Assembly: GCF_010093595.1 (NCBI RefSeq)
Contig: NW_022985476.1
Coordinates: 79,417-143,416, forward strand
Direction: 5' to 3'
Source of the DNA: Mytilinidion resinicola
Lineage: Eukaryota > Ascomycota > Dothideomycetes > Mytilinidiales > Mytilinidiaceae
DNA length: 64,000 nucleotides
This document shows, piece by piece, positions 32,207 through 44,267 of this stretch (position 1 is its first letter; every line of letters begins with the position of its first letter). The notes below the pieces were generated by a model, which had not been told where the DNA came from, did not search any database, and saw nothing but the letters and a program-made list of their open reading frames with translations. A program made the position numbers and the translations under genes.

Positions 32207-33508
32207 CTAATCCCTCTTGCCAACCCCATACCCGTACCCGTTGTAACCGCCCCCATTACTAACCGGCAACCCATACCCTCCCCCACCCCCTCCATACGCC
32301 TTATCCCTCGCATACCGCCTCAGCCTCCGCGGCAGCTCCACGCCCCTGAAGTAGGCCACGCATATCGCTGCGCTCGCGCCCGCACTCAGCAAGCAATACA
32401 CAATCGTGCTCGTGTATAAGTGCCCGCCCATGCCTCTCCACCCGCTGGGCAAGACGGTGCCGGGGTACCACCGCACGCTGAATTGTAACGTCAATGGGTC
32501 CCCAATCGACACCCTCGCCTGCCGCGTGTGCGCAGAGACCGAGTACGCAGCCGCCGCGTCGATTGTGCCTGGTGCTATAGCCTTCGGCGCCGCGTGCACG
32601 AGGAGGTTGAGCGCGTTGGAGATGTGGAGGTGGGAGAGCTGGAGCGTGCCCGCGAGGGCCATGATGAGGGGGGTGTAGAGGGTCGATTGGGTGCCCATGG
32701 CGCCTTTTTTCGTGGACTCGTCCGAGACGGTGTATTCGTCCGCGGGAGGAGCGGCGCCAGTGCCCGTGCCTGAGGAGGAGGGGAGGATGGAGGAGGGCAA
32801 AGGCCGTGAGGGGATGCGGCAGGTTAGGGGCGCGTCGTTGTGGACGTAGAATTCGAGGAGATGGAAGAAGGCGTCGTCTATGAATTCGATTGTGCAGTTG
32901 ATTTCTGGGGTGGTTGGTTAGTAACTTTACGAGGGGGGATTTGGGGTGTATTGAACCTTTTTCTATCCCAAAGTGTAGCTCGAGTGGTCGACCGGTTTCG
33001 TTGCAAGTTGGGAAGGGGATGTATTCCAGCTGGCCTTGCTCGTCTGTAATCTTGGCACCCATAATGTTAGCTTCTCTTCTTCATGATGTTCTAGAGCCCT
33101 CATTGCGATTTTGTCCCTGGCCCTATCCATCCCATCTTTGCTTCCTATGTCTTTTACAGCACCTAAAATCTCCAGCAATGTCGTTTGCCCCATATCTTTC
33201 TTGTGCAGAGGCCTCCAATCCACGAAGTATAAAAAGGGTCTTACATGTTCACCAGTATCTCTACACTTCGTTAGCTATTGTCCACGCAAGAGGGTTGACC
33301 AGTGTCCAGATCGCGTGCAACACCACCAACCCAAGCTCAAAACATACATAGTCCGATTCAAACAGCTAACAGAAATCGCTTCGCCAGCCACATAGCTCTT
33401 CTCAATCAGCTTCAGCGGCTCCTGGCTCGACACCGCCGCGGCCAGCGCAATGTAGAACGTGTACACGACGGTGAAGGCCAGCCATGGGGAGTAGGACGAG
33501 CGCGACAT
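32207..33508 (-). CDS. Uncharacterised fungal membrane protein
   Basis: Exons 33508-33348, 33260-33245, 33050-32957 and 32904-32207 give 322 residues. The second exon is only 16 bases (phase 2 in, phase 0 out), bounded by TGTAG and GTAAGA. A first hydrophobic segment (WLAFTVVYTFYIALAAAV, residues 9-26) could be a signal anchor. A conserved Cys-containing lumenal part follows (YIPFPTCNETGRPLELHFG, EINCTIEFIDDAFFHLLEFY). A second membrane span lies at about 266-285 (STIVYCLLSAGASAAICVAY) and the tail is Gly/Tyr-rich (AYGGGGGGYG, NGYGYGVG). I believe this is a conserved Pezizomycotina family without an assigned function. Confidence 0.75.
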
Positions 33509-34005
33509 CGTGGGCGAGGAGGAGGTTAGGATCGAGGGAAAAAAGAGGGGACTATGGTATGAGGGAGCACGCGATTGGGCTCGTAGACCTCATATGAGGA
33601 ACATTGTTTGTGGTGCTGGTTGGCGGGATGCTAGTAAGCAACAGGTTGGTTTGTAGAGGCGATCCTTTCACAAGCGTGAAATTTATTCTAGGTTCTATTC
33701 TAAGAACAAGGGACTTTTTATATGGAGTTTTTCAGCACCGCTTAATCCTCATAGTAAGGTAGCAAGTCTAAGTTGAATAGTGAGTTTCGATATTTCCACC
33801 GTCTCGTTATATCTCATCGAGTTTGTAACAACGATCGATCTTCACGATCAAAATTCGAGGACGCCTTGGATTGTACAGCACTGTATTTTACTTATCAATT
33901 TCAATCTGAAACTATATACTACCCGTCTAGTGACCCTTCATCATTCCGCACCAGCCCAGTCGTGACACATTAGGGAAGTCGTTGCCTGATCTCCACACTC
34001 TGAAT
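33509..34005. other. Intergenic region
   Basis: A/T-richer than its surroundings. The 5' flank of the membrane-protein gene and the 3' flank of the isomerase gene meet here. No feature recognised. Confidence 0.5.
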
Positions 34006-35896
<1,891 letters not shown>

Positions 35897-37006
35897 TTTG
35901 TCGAGTTATAGCCGTTGAGGAAAGGGGAGAAGCTACACTGAAAGCTGGGGCGGTCAACAACAGACAAACACAGCAAGTGCGGGGTATCAAAGGCTCACGA
36001 TGGGTTTCAGCAGCAAATTCTACAAGAGCCGGAGTTTCACAGAGGTCAATTGGCGAGAAAAGTAAGTATAGTAGAGAGTTCTGCGGTGGGGTGGTCGGAG
36101 GTGTCGTGATGTTTTGGGGGAGAAAGTGCCTGGAGAGATGGGTGGAAATGACAACTGTTGGCGGGGCACCTTTTGTTGGCGAAGTGGAGAGTGTGGGGGG
36201 ATCCGTTCACAACACTGGTCCTTGAGCACCTACAAAGGTAGGACACTCATATATTTCAATTGGGCCTGAACATTACGGCAAGAGTCAGGCCGTTCACTGA
36301 ATGATTGCATTCATAATGGATTATACCGCAGCAAAGCCCACAAGCTAACTTGATGAATAACCTCACTAAGCACTCCTCCAACATCACGTAATGCTGTACA
36401 CCTCCGAGACACCGAGTGTGCGGAAGAGTTATCCAGAGGATCATCTGCGTCTGAAACTCACGACAATGCGCTCTATGTGTGCGCACGGCCAGCTCATGCA
36501 TCAAGAAAGGGAACCTCCGATACCGCTCGCAGGAAGATGTACTGGCTACGACTTGGATCTCCGTCCGTTCACACTTGCTCGCCACTATATTGGTTGCTTT
36601 AGTAGTTGGGCAAGCCGAAGAAAAGCTATGACAGACCAGCTGCCTGGTCAGGCTACCTCACGCTATATCATGGACTGAAGCATGCTCTAAGTATTGTGTT
36701 GGATTTGATAGTTACAAGAAAGCAGTGTTCAAGATGCTACCGGCGCCAGAATGCCAAACCCAATTCTCGCCATGAACAAGAAGATCTGCCCGCCATTGAT
36801 CCCGCCCAAAAGAGAAAAGAAAAGAACTGTCCGCAGCTTCAAGTCACGCAGCGGTAGGCACACGTGGTGCGCAGCGAGTGATGTGAACATCGTCTTCCCG
36901 TACACGACTGCCCAGCAGCGAGCGTGGCTGGTGAATAGTAAACTGCCGCTTCTGCGCCTCGAATGTCGTCGGAATCGTGATGAATTGCTTGTGCACAATG
37001 CCGTGT
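35897..37006. other. Intergenic region
   Basis: Promoter of the glucose-6-phosphate isomerase gene (right after 35896) and 3' flank of the kinase gene. Open frames such as 36256-36585 (minus) and 36391-36678 (plus) overlap and match nothing. No repeats or RNA genes seen. Confidence 0.45.
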
Positions 37007-39198
37007 CTATCTCTCCGAAACGCCTTCGAACGACGGGTCCTTGACACTCCCGCCGGCATCTCCGAGACCGGCGACTGGTCGGTTGTATGACCAGCCCGCG
37101 AATTGCTGTTGCATTGTCTGAGACAACATGGGTCCATCCACGTACGAGTCAGTGGGCGCCTCGGATGTGAATTCTCGATCAAAGTTGGCAGTGTCCCGTT
37201 GATCAACCTATGCAGATTAGAAGAGTGTTGAGCATAAGATGAACGAGGTTACTTACCACATTGGGCTTGAAGCTGGGCTCGTATTTGCGCTCCAAGAGCT
37301 TCCGCCAGTCAATGCTGTGGAAGAAGTAGTGAGACTTGATCTCCGCGGCACCCTTGGCACCCAAACGCTTCTCTGCGTTCCTATCAAGAAGTCGAGTGAG
37401 GAGATCGCGTGCAGCAGGCGGCACAATTTCGGGTCCAGGGAAATGTAGGGGTTCTGTGAGAATCTTCCGGTACATGTCGTTGGTGTTTTCGTCGTAGAAG
37501 GGCGGCAGACCTGTCAACATCTCATATAAAAGGACACCAAGCGTCCACCAATCGACAGTCTTGGTGTATCCAGCACCTGTGAGGAGCTCAGGAGCCAGAT
37601 ATTCTGGGGTCCCACAGAAAGCTATCAATTGTTAGAAGGACCTAGAATGATATATGGATTATCCTTACTGTTGGTCCTGTCTTCGTCCTTCATGTCAAGC
37701 TTGCAAAGACCGAAGTCACAGAGTGCAATATGCCCCGTGTAATCCAGAAGAATGTTTTCTGGCTTCAAGTCACGGTAAATGACATTGAATCCGTGCAAAC
37801 ACTCCAAAGCGCATAGTAGTTCTGCGGCATAGAATCGAGCTCGGTTGATGTCGAAGCGCTGCTCTTTCTGAAGATGGTGGAACAGTTCACCGCCATTGAC
37901 GAAAGCGAGGACGAGATAGAGCTTCTCGGGTGATTGAAAGGAGAACTTTAGTGGTACGATAAACGGGTTGTTGATCTGGGCGAGGACTGATCGCTCCGCA
38001 AGAGTGTGTGCGACTTCGGAGCGCGAGATGATATGGGCCTTGCGGATGGTCTTCAGCGCGTAGATACGATGTGTGTCACGCTTCCTACACCCCTGGTTAG
38101 ACGTCGGTTCCACGACATCTCAAACTTGCACAACTTACTGGACTTGCATGACCTTGCCGAAACTGCCCTTCCCCACGACTTTGAGCAACTCGAAATCCTC
38201 GATCGTCAGTTTGTCTTGACGGTTCTCGACAAAGTTGACGCCGATCCTCATAGAACCTGTTCCATATCCAAGACTGACCCAATCAGCACCCGCCTGCGCC
38301 TTTCCGCGCTCCGACTCGGCATGAGCCGCCGCCGCCTTTTCCTTATCTTTCTTGCTCAGCTTTTGGTCCTCCACATACGGCTGTTGCTCCTCGAAGCGGG
38401 GGTTGACCTTGCAGGTGCCAATGAAAATATCGTCGTTTCTGCCGGCATTGGGAGCTGCGGAGGGATTGCGAATATAGAGGGAGATGTTCAGTTCAGTTGT
38501 CCGCGAGACATCGAATTTGTACTGTGTGTTTCCCCCTGCCCAGAGCGGGTTTTCTGGGGTACCTTGCACGGCGTTGATGAAGACCTGCTGCTTATCAAAG
38601 TCGACGAGAGCATACGGGAGGTATTTGGAAGAGTAGCGGCCGTGAATTGTAGGCACCGCGTTGATGCTTCCAGCTGCGGACTGCGGTCGATTGCTGGAAT
38701 AGGAGCCAACCACACCACCCTGGTTTCGTGATGACGAATTGGGTCTCATGGACCCTGCAACCGAGAAACCACCTGTGGAGAGCGAGCCTTGGTGGTGGCC
38801 GCTCGTGGTAAAGGCAGCCTCGGAACCCGCAGGGAGGGAGAAGCCTTTGCCCTCGTAGAGCGTTACTATGAGAATACCTGGCTTCAAGGGGGGCGGAGGA
38901 GGGGCAGCATTCGCTTCAGACGCAGCTACGAATGTTAGCACTGTCTCTGGAATCAGATTGTGCCAGACGTACCGATGCCATTGGGGTCCTTCGGATCGAC
39001 GAGAGTCGCGCTGCTCGCGGTACTCGAAGGCTTTGGTGTGCTGTCGGCGACTATGGTCGAGGTGGACGAAGAACGGCTGAAGGTGTTCGCTAATGGGGCC
39101 AAATGCGTCTCCTTGAGCTCTGGTGGGAATGAGATAGCGTCTTCTAACAGCGTATCGCCAGGCGGCCTCTACTTACTCTTGGTGAGTTTCCAGGACAT
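37007..39198 (-). CDS. SCH9: AGC protein kinase, SCH9 type
   Basis: Six exons, 39198-39177, 39119-38973, 38925-38139, 38084-37669, 37621-37257 and 37207-37007, give 645 residues. The first coding exon is 22 bases. Order: Ser/Thr-rich N-terminus, a C2-like domain (about 65-270, from GILIVTLYEGKGF to the VNP/GVNF strands), then the kinase domain from about 300 with GKGSFGKV, ALKTIRK, YRDLKPEN, CDFGLCK and the T-loop TFCGTPEYLAPE. The AGC tail carries a hydrophobic motif FAGWSY. C2 plus AGC kinase is the SCH9/SckA arrangement: a TORC1-regulated, S6K/Akt-like kinase controlling growth, nutrient sensing and stress. Divergent from ADA2. Confidence 0.93.
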
Positions 39199-39760
39199 GC
39201 TTGCGGTGGTCGCCCGAGGGCCTTCACTCTGGGGTAAGACCGAGCGCGGTGAAGGCGGGGGAAGTAGAGGAGCAAGACGGCGGGCGGCGATGCCTCAGCG
39301 GCTTCTGCGCTGCGACTGAGACTTGTGTCGGGAACGAGCACGGCGGGATCAGTGGTGATTCGAGATTGGAGGGTTTGAGGACGCAGAGAGGGGCGAGGCG
39401 GCTGGAACAGAGTGTTGATGGCTGAGTGAAGACGGGCTCGCTCGCTGCCCGCCCGCGCCCAGCGGACTGGACTGCCTGACTGGCAACGGAACGCCGCTCA
39501 CTTGGCGGTCAGGGTTGCAGGGCTGCCTCAGCCCGACGCTGACCTCCAAGCGCGGGCTGGCGACGACATGCGCTGCGCCGACCTCGTTGCCACCATAACC
39601 TCGAATCTATTCACTGCCTCGCGCCCCCGAGCTCCTCCTTCGCCGGCCACGTCGTGCTGCCCTTCTCACCGCGCTGAGGGGCGTTGAGGGCGCATCAAGC
39701 CAACCCACCGACCACCCCTCGCACACCCCCTCACACCGCCACCACGTCCTGCATGGCAGC
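39199..39760. promoter_or_regulatory. Divergent promoter, SCH9-type kinase / ADA2
   Basis: 562 bases separate the start codons. It is GC-rich around 39430-39680 with gctcgctcgctgcccgcccgcgccc-type runs. No specific binding site is claimed. Confidence 0.5.
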
Positions 39761-41386
39761 ATGGGGCTCATCAAGAAGAAGACGGCATCGCGGGGCACCG
39801 AGGGCGGCGTGAAGTACGTCTGCGACGTGTGCTCCGCCGACATCACCGCAACTGTGAGTGCCCACGACGCGGACTGCATACTTTCGTCCGACCGCAGAAT
39901 GCCAAGACTAACCGCCTCCTAGGTCCGGATACGCTGTGCAAACGCCGCCTGCCACGAATACGACCTCTGCGTGCCGTGTTTCGCGGACGGCAAGTTCTCG
40001 CGCGACCACGACCCCAAAACCCACTCCTTCCAAGTCATCGAACAGCACTCGATCCCGATATTCACCGAAGACTGGGGCGCCGACGAGGAATTGGCCTTGC
40101 TGGAAGGCGCCGAAACGTATGGGCTCGGGTCGTGGGCCGACATAGCAGATCACATTGGCGGATGTCGGATGAAGGACGAGGTGCGGCAACATTACATCGA
40201 CACCTATTTGAACAGCTCCAAATTCCCTCTTCCTGAACACGCCAGTCCAAACGACAAACGGCTCAGCGATGCTGTCCCCCGCGAGGTCTTCCAGGCTCGC
40301 AAGAAGCGGAGGATCGAGGACAGGAAAGAAGATGCCCGGAACGCGCCACCCGCCACGCCCAAACAGAAGCCCACGGCTAGTGTACCGGCATGTCACGAAG
40401 TTCAAGGCTACATGCCCGGTCGGCTGGAGTTTGAGACCGAGTATTTCAACGAAGCCGAGGAAGCTGTGCAGCATATGCAGTTTGACCCCGGAGATGGCGT
40501 CAACCAACGAACGGGGGAAACAGAGCCAGAGATGGAGCTTAAGATGACGGTGATGGACATCTACAACTCGCGGTTGGACGCGCGAGTGGAGAGGAAGAAG
40601 ATTATATTCGAGCACAAACTACTGGAATACAAGAAAAACGCCCTAGCAGACAAGAAGCGCACGAAAGAGGAACGAGAACTAATGAACAAAGCCAAGCCTT
40701 TCGCGCGAATGATGAAGCACGAAGACTTCAAGAGCTTCTGCGAAGGTCTGGAGTACGAACACAACCTAAGACAGGCCATCGGCTGTCTGCAAGAATGGAG
40801 GCAGTTGCAGATTGGAGATCTGAAGTCGGGCGAGAAATACGAGCAAGAGAAGCAGCTACGACAGAGTCGCGGCCCGCCAGTAGGCCAGTTCGATCGATTA
40901 GCAGCCAGCCGCATCAGCAAGCCAACCCCGCCGATCGAAACACCATCCGCAACCACCGCCTTGACATCGCCGGGACTGGCACTGCGCCTGAACAACGGCT
41001 TATCAACACCTCCACCAGATAGAGTTCTCCCAAATGGGACCAACGGAGTCAACGGCACCAACGGCTTGACCAACGGTGTTGGCATGGCGCACGTGAAGCC
41101 AAAATTCTCGATCCAAGCCCTCCCTAACACGGTCCCGCTCAAGTTCGGCAAAGAGAACCAAGCAGACCTGCACCTTCTCACGCCCGAGGAGCAAGAAGTC
41201 TGCAGCATGCTGCGCATCATGCCGAAGCCCTACATGGTCATCAAGGAGGCGATGCTCCGCGAAGCGCTGAAGCAGGGCGGCAGCATGAAGAGGAAGATGG
41301 CACGCGAGGTGTGCAAGATCGACGCCAACAAGTGCGGCAAGCTGTTTGACTTTTTTGTTTACAGCGGCTGGATTTCCAAGGCGTAG
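39761..41386 (+). CDS. ADA2: SAGA/ADA transcriptional adaptor Ada2
   Basis: Exons 39761-39853 and 39923-41386 (69-base intron, GTGAGT and CCTAG ends) give 518 residues. A ZZ zinc finger spans residues 20-70 ([24 protein letters not shown]), interrupted by the intron. A SANT/Myb domain follows at about 80-130 ([35 protein letters not shown]), and a C-terminal SWIRM domain at about 430-518 ([20 protein letters not shown]). A linker near 405 is a short NGT/NGV repeat. Ada2 anchors Gcn5 in SAGA and ADA complexes and stimulates histone H3 acetylation in the nucleus. I chose the second of two nearby ATGs because the first is out of frame. Confidence 0.96.
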
Positions 41387-42671
41387 GGGCGCCTGCTTAC
41401 TCTATCATTGCTCGGAGTACCTACATTTTGGGCGGTCGGGGGCCGATGGCGTTACGCTTTTGATACCCGGAGCGTGGGCTGGATGTGTTTAGGTATGGGT
41501 GGCATGGTATAGGACTGTTCAAGTAGCACTATTCAACTGAAATAGGATGCTTATCCAGTACTCCTAGTGCTGCTGTGGCAAAATATTTGGTAACTCTGAA
41601 TCTTCCTTCTGTGAAAACTTATGATCACTCGTCTGCCGGTGTCTGGGATGGCCCAGCGCATCATCAGAAAATCAAGTGAGATCTATACTGCTATACACCG
41701 TGAATCAGAGCAGTTCCAAGACCCTGTCCTACAGTCGATTCTGTGCCTTCCTACAACGCGATGGCGCCTCCGCGTGAGCGGGGCGGAGTATAAACCTCTT
41801 CTCAGCAAACTGTTTCGTCATGTCATAAACAATTCACGGATGTCACTACATCACGTGGTCACTTTAAGCGAAGATCTCGAGCTTTAACACATCGAGGGTA
41901 TAAGCAATTCACTGATATCATGCTGCGATCACGTGAGCATGAAATTAGTTCAAGGCGTAGAAGATCGACAATACAAAGGTTAACAACTTAGGCTTCATGA
42001 GTCCTCAGGAGGTGACTACGGCAATGACTCGGTTTAGAGAGCTGAGGTTATAGAAGGAGAGGACGGGCCGCTGGGATCGGTGGGGCTATGAGCACGGCCA
42101 CGCCAGAGCTGGGTCGATCAAAACGAAATCAAAAAAGGTGGTTTCACGATAGGAGAAGCTTGCAGATGATAGAAAGACTACGAAGGTTTGAAAAGGTAAT
42201 TTTTGAGTGCAAGATCAATACAGCGATTTTCTTATCGCCACATCTCTAGTCACAAGTGAATGTTAGCACAGATCGAAACATTACTATGTCCTAATGACAA
42301 TATTAGAGATCTATATGGTGATCTAGTTACGAGTAAGTGTCATTGTGTCAGCAGACTATCATTCTACAGTTACTTTAGCAAATGGGAAGGCAGACTCTAC
42401 GGAAGTCATCTGGGGCTCTAACCGTTCTTTGTTCGAGTATCTCTTTTGATCGATTGTTAGTCGATTCGCCTTTGTTTTGTGCCTGCCATTTGTCTGATGC
42501 CTCATAACTATGGTTAACGTATCTGTATACCATTACAGACATCGACAACGCCATCGAAGCACGAAAACGCTAAAGATCTATCAGCGAATAGTGCCAGCAC
42601 GTCCGCAGAAGTGCAAAGATAAACAGACTCACCAGTACTCGAGAGTAAGAAGTAATCGCCGCGGTGAAAAT
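41387..42671. other. Intergenic region, A/T-rich
   Basis: About 1.3 kb without a supported gene. Two CACGTG E-box palindromes occur at about 41853-41858 and 41931-41936, about 80 bases apart; with no gene start within 700 bases their relevance is doubtful. The frame at 41621-41887 matches nothing. Confidence 0.45.
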
Positions 42672-43766
42672 ATGGCGTCCACAACAGGCCCCAGGCCGAG
42701 GTTCGATTCCCCCGGTGCATTTGTCCAGGGGATGATTAACGAGATCGATGAATTGCTAGAAACGGCAGGGAAGACAGACACCCAACGACTAGTACGAGAC
42801 CTTCCGCTAGAGCTGGACGCATTCAGGGCGAAATTCGAAGCGGTGAAGAGGAGTGTTCCTTCGGACTGGGACGCCTTCCTAGAAGATGTGGAGAACACCG
42901 ACGAAGCGTCTAGAATTCAGGGGGATGTGACGGATTTCCGAGATACAGTAGACGCTTACATGCGGCTGCTAGGCTCAGTGATTACGGCCCAAACACTTAG
43001 AACCGCTCCTAGTTCATACCAGATCCGACAAGATAGACTGGCAGCTGAAGCCATGTTACCTCGGAACGACTATGGTCTCGCGGGTGCCAGTTCATGGGCA
43101 AATGCGGCTCTTAATACGGTCCAAAGCACTGCATTGTCAGTTGCAGCAGGAGATCTTCCGGTGGACTATGAAACGTGTAACAAAGTATTGTGGACGGCCA
43201 AGTATGCTAAAGAGCACGCGGAGAAGATTAAGACGTTTAGCCAAAGGGCAGGGTTCGACGAAAAAACGTATACGAATATCGAAGACGAGATAGACAGTGA
43301 TACAAAGCTTGCCAAGTTAGCGTTGAAAGATGCGATGAATCAACGTTTCATCTGTCTTCATAGCACGGTGCAGATTCTGAACGAGACAGTTAAGAACGAT
43401 TCAGTCAGTCTTAAGAAGGCGTGGATAGAGGATAGAAAGGCACCTTTATTCGTCAACCATTGTCTGAATATCGAGTGGAGCATGGGGCCTAGAAGGAACA
43501 GACTTGCGCATGCGTATGGTGTGCCAAATATGGTTATTCCGGAAAAGTATCAGGCGTTTGACCCCAGGGACCACTGGAATCATGTATGGGCCATTTACGA
43601 GGATCTTATAAATGCGCTCGATGAGGTCATTGAGACCATAAGACCAATGCACGAGAAGGCCTTATGGCAAAAGAGGAATGAAGATGGATACTGGGTTGAC
43701 GGCGAAAATATTGATCCTTGGACTCAGTCTAGAAGTGAAGGCGCTGGATCTCAAAATGCAAACTAG
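42672..43766 (+). CDS. HepT-like HEPN-domain protein, first of a tandem pair
   Basis: A single exon of 364 residues, starting at MASTTGPRPRF; an in-frame ATG at 42510 would add 54 basic residues. No signal peptide or membrane span. The N-terminal 200 residues are helical with no match I know. The C-terminal part (about 215-345) has the layout of bacterial HepT/DUF86 HEPN proteins: an Asp-led helix DAMNQRFICLHSTVQIL (D220), then RNRLAHAYG, whose R275, H280 and Y282 fit the RX4HXY ribonuclease motif exactly, then a closing helix with HVWAIYEDLINALDEVI. HEPN domains are often RNA-cleaving or dimerisation modules. The next gene is a paralogue in the same orientation, 500 bases on. Function in fungi unknown. 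Confidence 0.7.
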   Translation: MASTTGPRPRFDSPGAFVQGMINEIDELLETAGKTDTQRLVRDLPLELDAFRAKFEAVKRSVPSDWDAFLEDVENTDEASRIQGDVTDFRDTVDAYMRLLGSVITAQTLRTAPSSYQIRQDRLAAEAMLPRNDYGLAGASSWANAALNTVQSTALSVAAGDLPVDYETCNKVLWTAKYAKEHAEKIKTFSQRAGFDEKTYTNIEDEIDSDTKLAKLALKDAMNQRFICLHSTVQILNETVKNDSVSLKKAWIEDRKAPLFVNHCLNIEWSMGPRRNRLAHAYGVPNMVIPEKYQAFDPRDHWNHVWAIYEDLINALDEVIETIRPMHEKALWQKRNEDGYWVDGENIDPWTQSRSEGAGSQNAN

Positions 43767-44267
43767 AATGGAGGTAATGGGGGCAGCTCTCAGATGCAGC
43801 TATACATGCTAGTGATAAGTTTGAATAGCTAGTAGTAGAATTTTAATATTTATCCAGTCAACAGGTTGCGTCCAAAAAGAAATTTGCGTTGATCATGGAT
43901 CTTAAATTCGGTATGAATGCCTCCAAAATAGTGACCTACTCAAAAGGGTATACTAGCTCAGTCGTTGGGTCATACTACGGGCTAGGAGTTGATTCGTCGC
44001 TCGAGGGGTTCAGCTAAGGCAATGCTTGAGGGATGCTCTTTATTCGCTTGCTCGTCATTGGTCTTTATTCGGGAATTAGCCTTTGTGCAGCGCTTTGTAT
44101 TTACATATCACCTAGCCACTCTTTGTGTTATTGTAGACACCAAAAACGTGAGCAAAGTACCTGGCAAGCTCTAGAGATTCTTTTCATTGATATTACGAAG
44201 ATAACTCAGTACCAAATATATATATCACCTCCTTGGCGAAGCCCGAGCATAGATTGATTTGAGAGAG
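43767..44267. other. Spacer between the tandem HepT-like genes
   Basis: 501 bases, A/T-rich. It presumably contains the 3' end of the first gene and the promoter of the second. No feature recognised. Confidence 0.5.

Noticed and set aside
36256..36585. 109-codon minus-strand frame between the isomerase and kinase genes
   Set aside because: No domain, no signal peptide, no splice partners, and it overlaps other frames equally devoid of similarity.
41853..41936. Pair of CACGTG boxes as a regulatory module
   Set aside because: More than 700 bases from any start codon; palindromic hexamers are expected by chance at about this rate.
42698..42722. tRNA-like T-arm sequence (ggttcgattcccc with flanking G/C)
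   Set aside because: It lies inside a well-supported coding exon and no acceptor stem, D arm or anticodon arm surrounds it.
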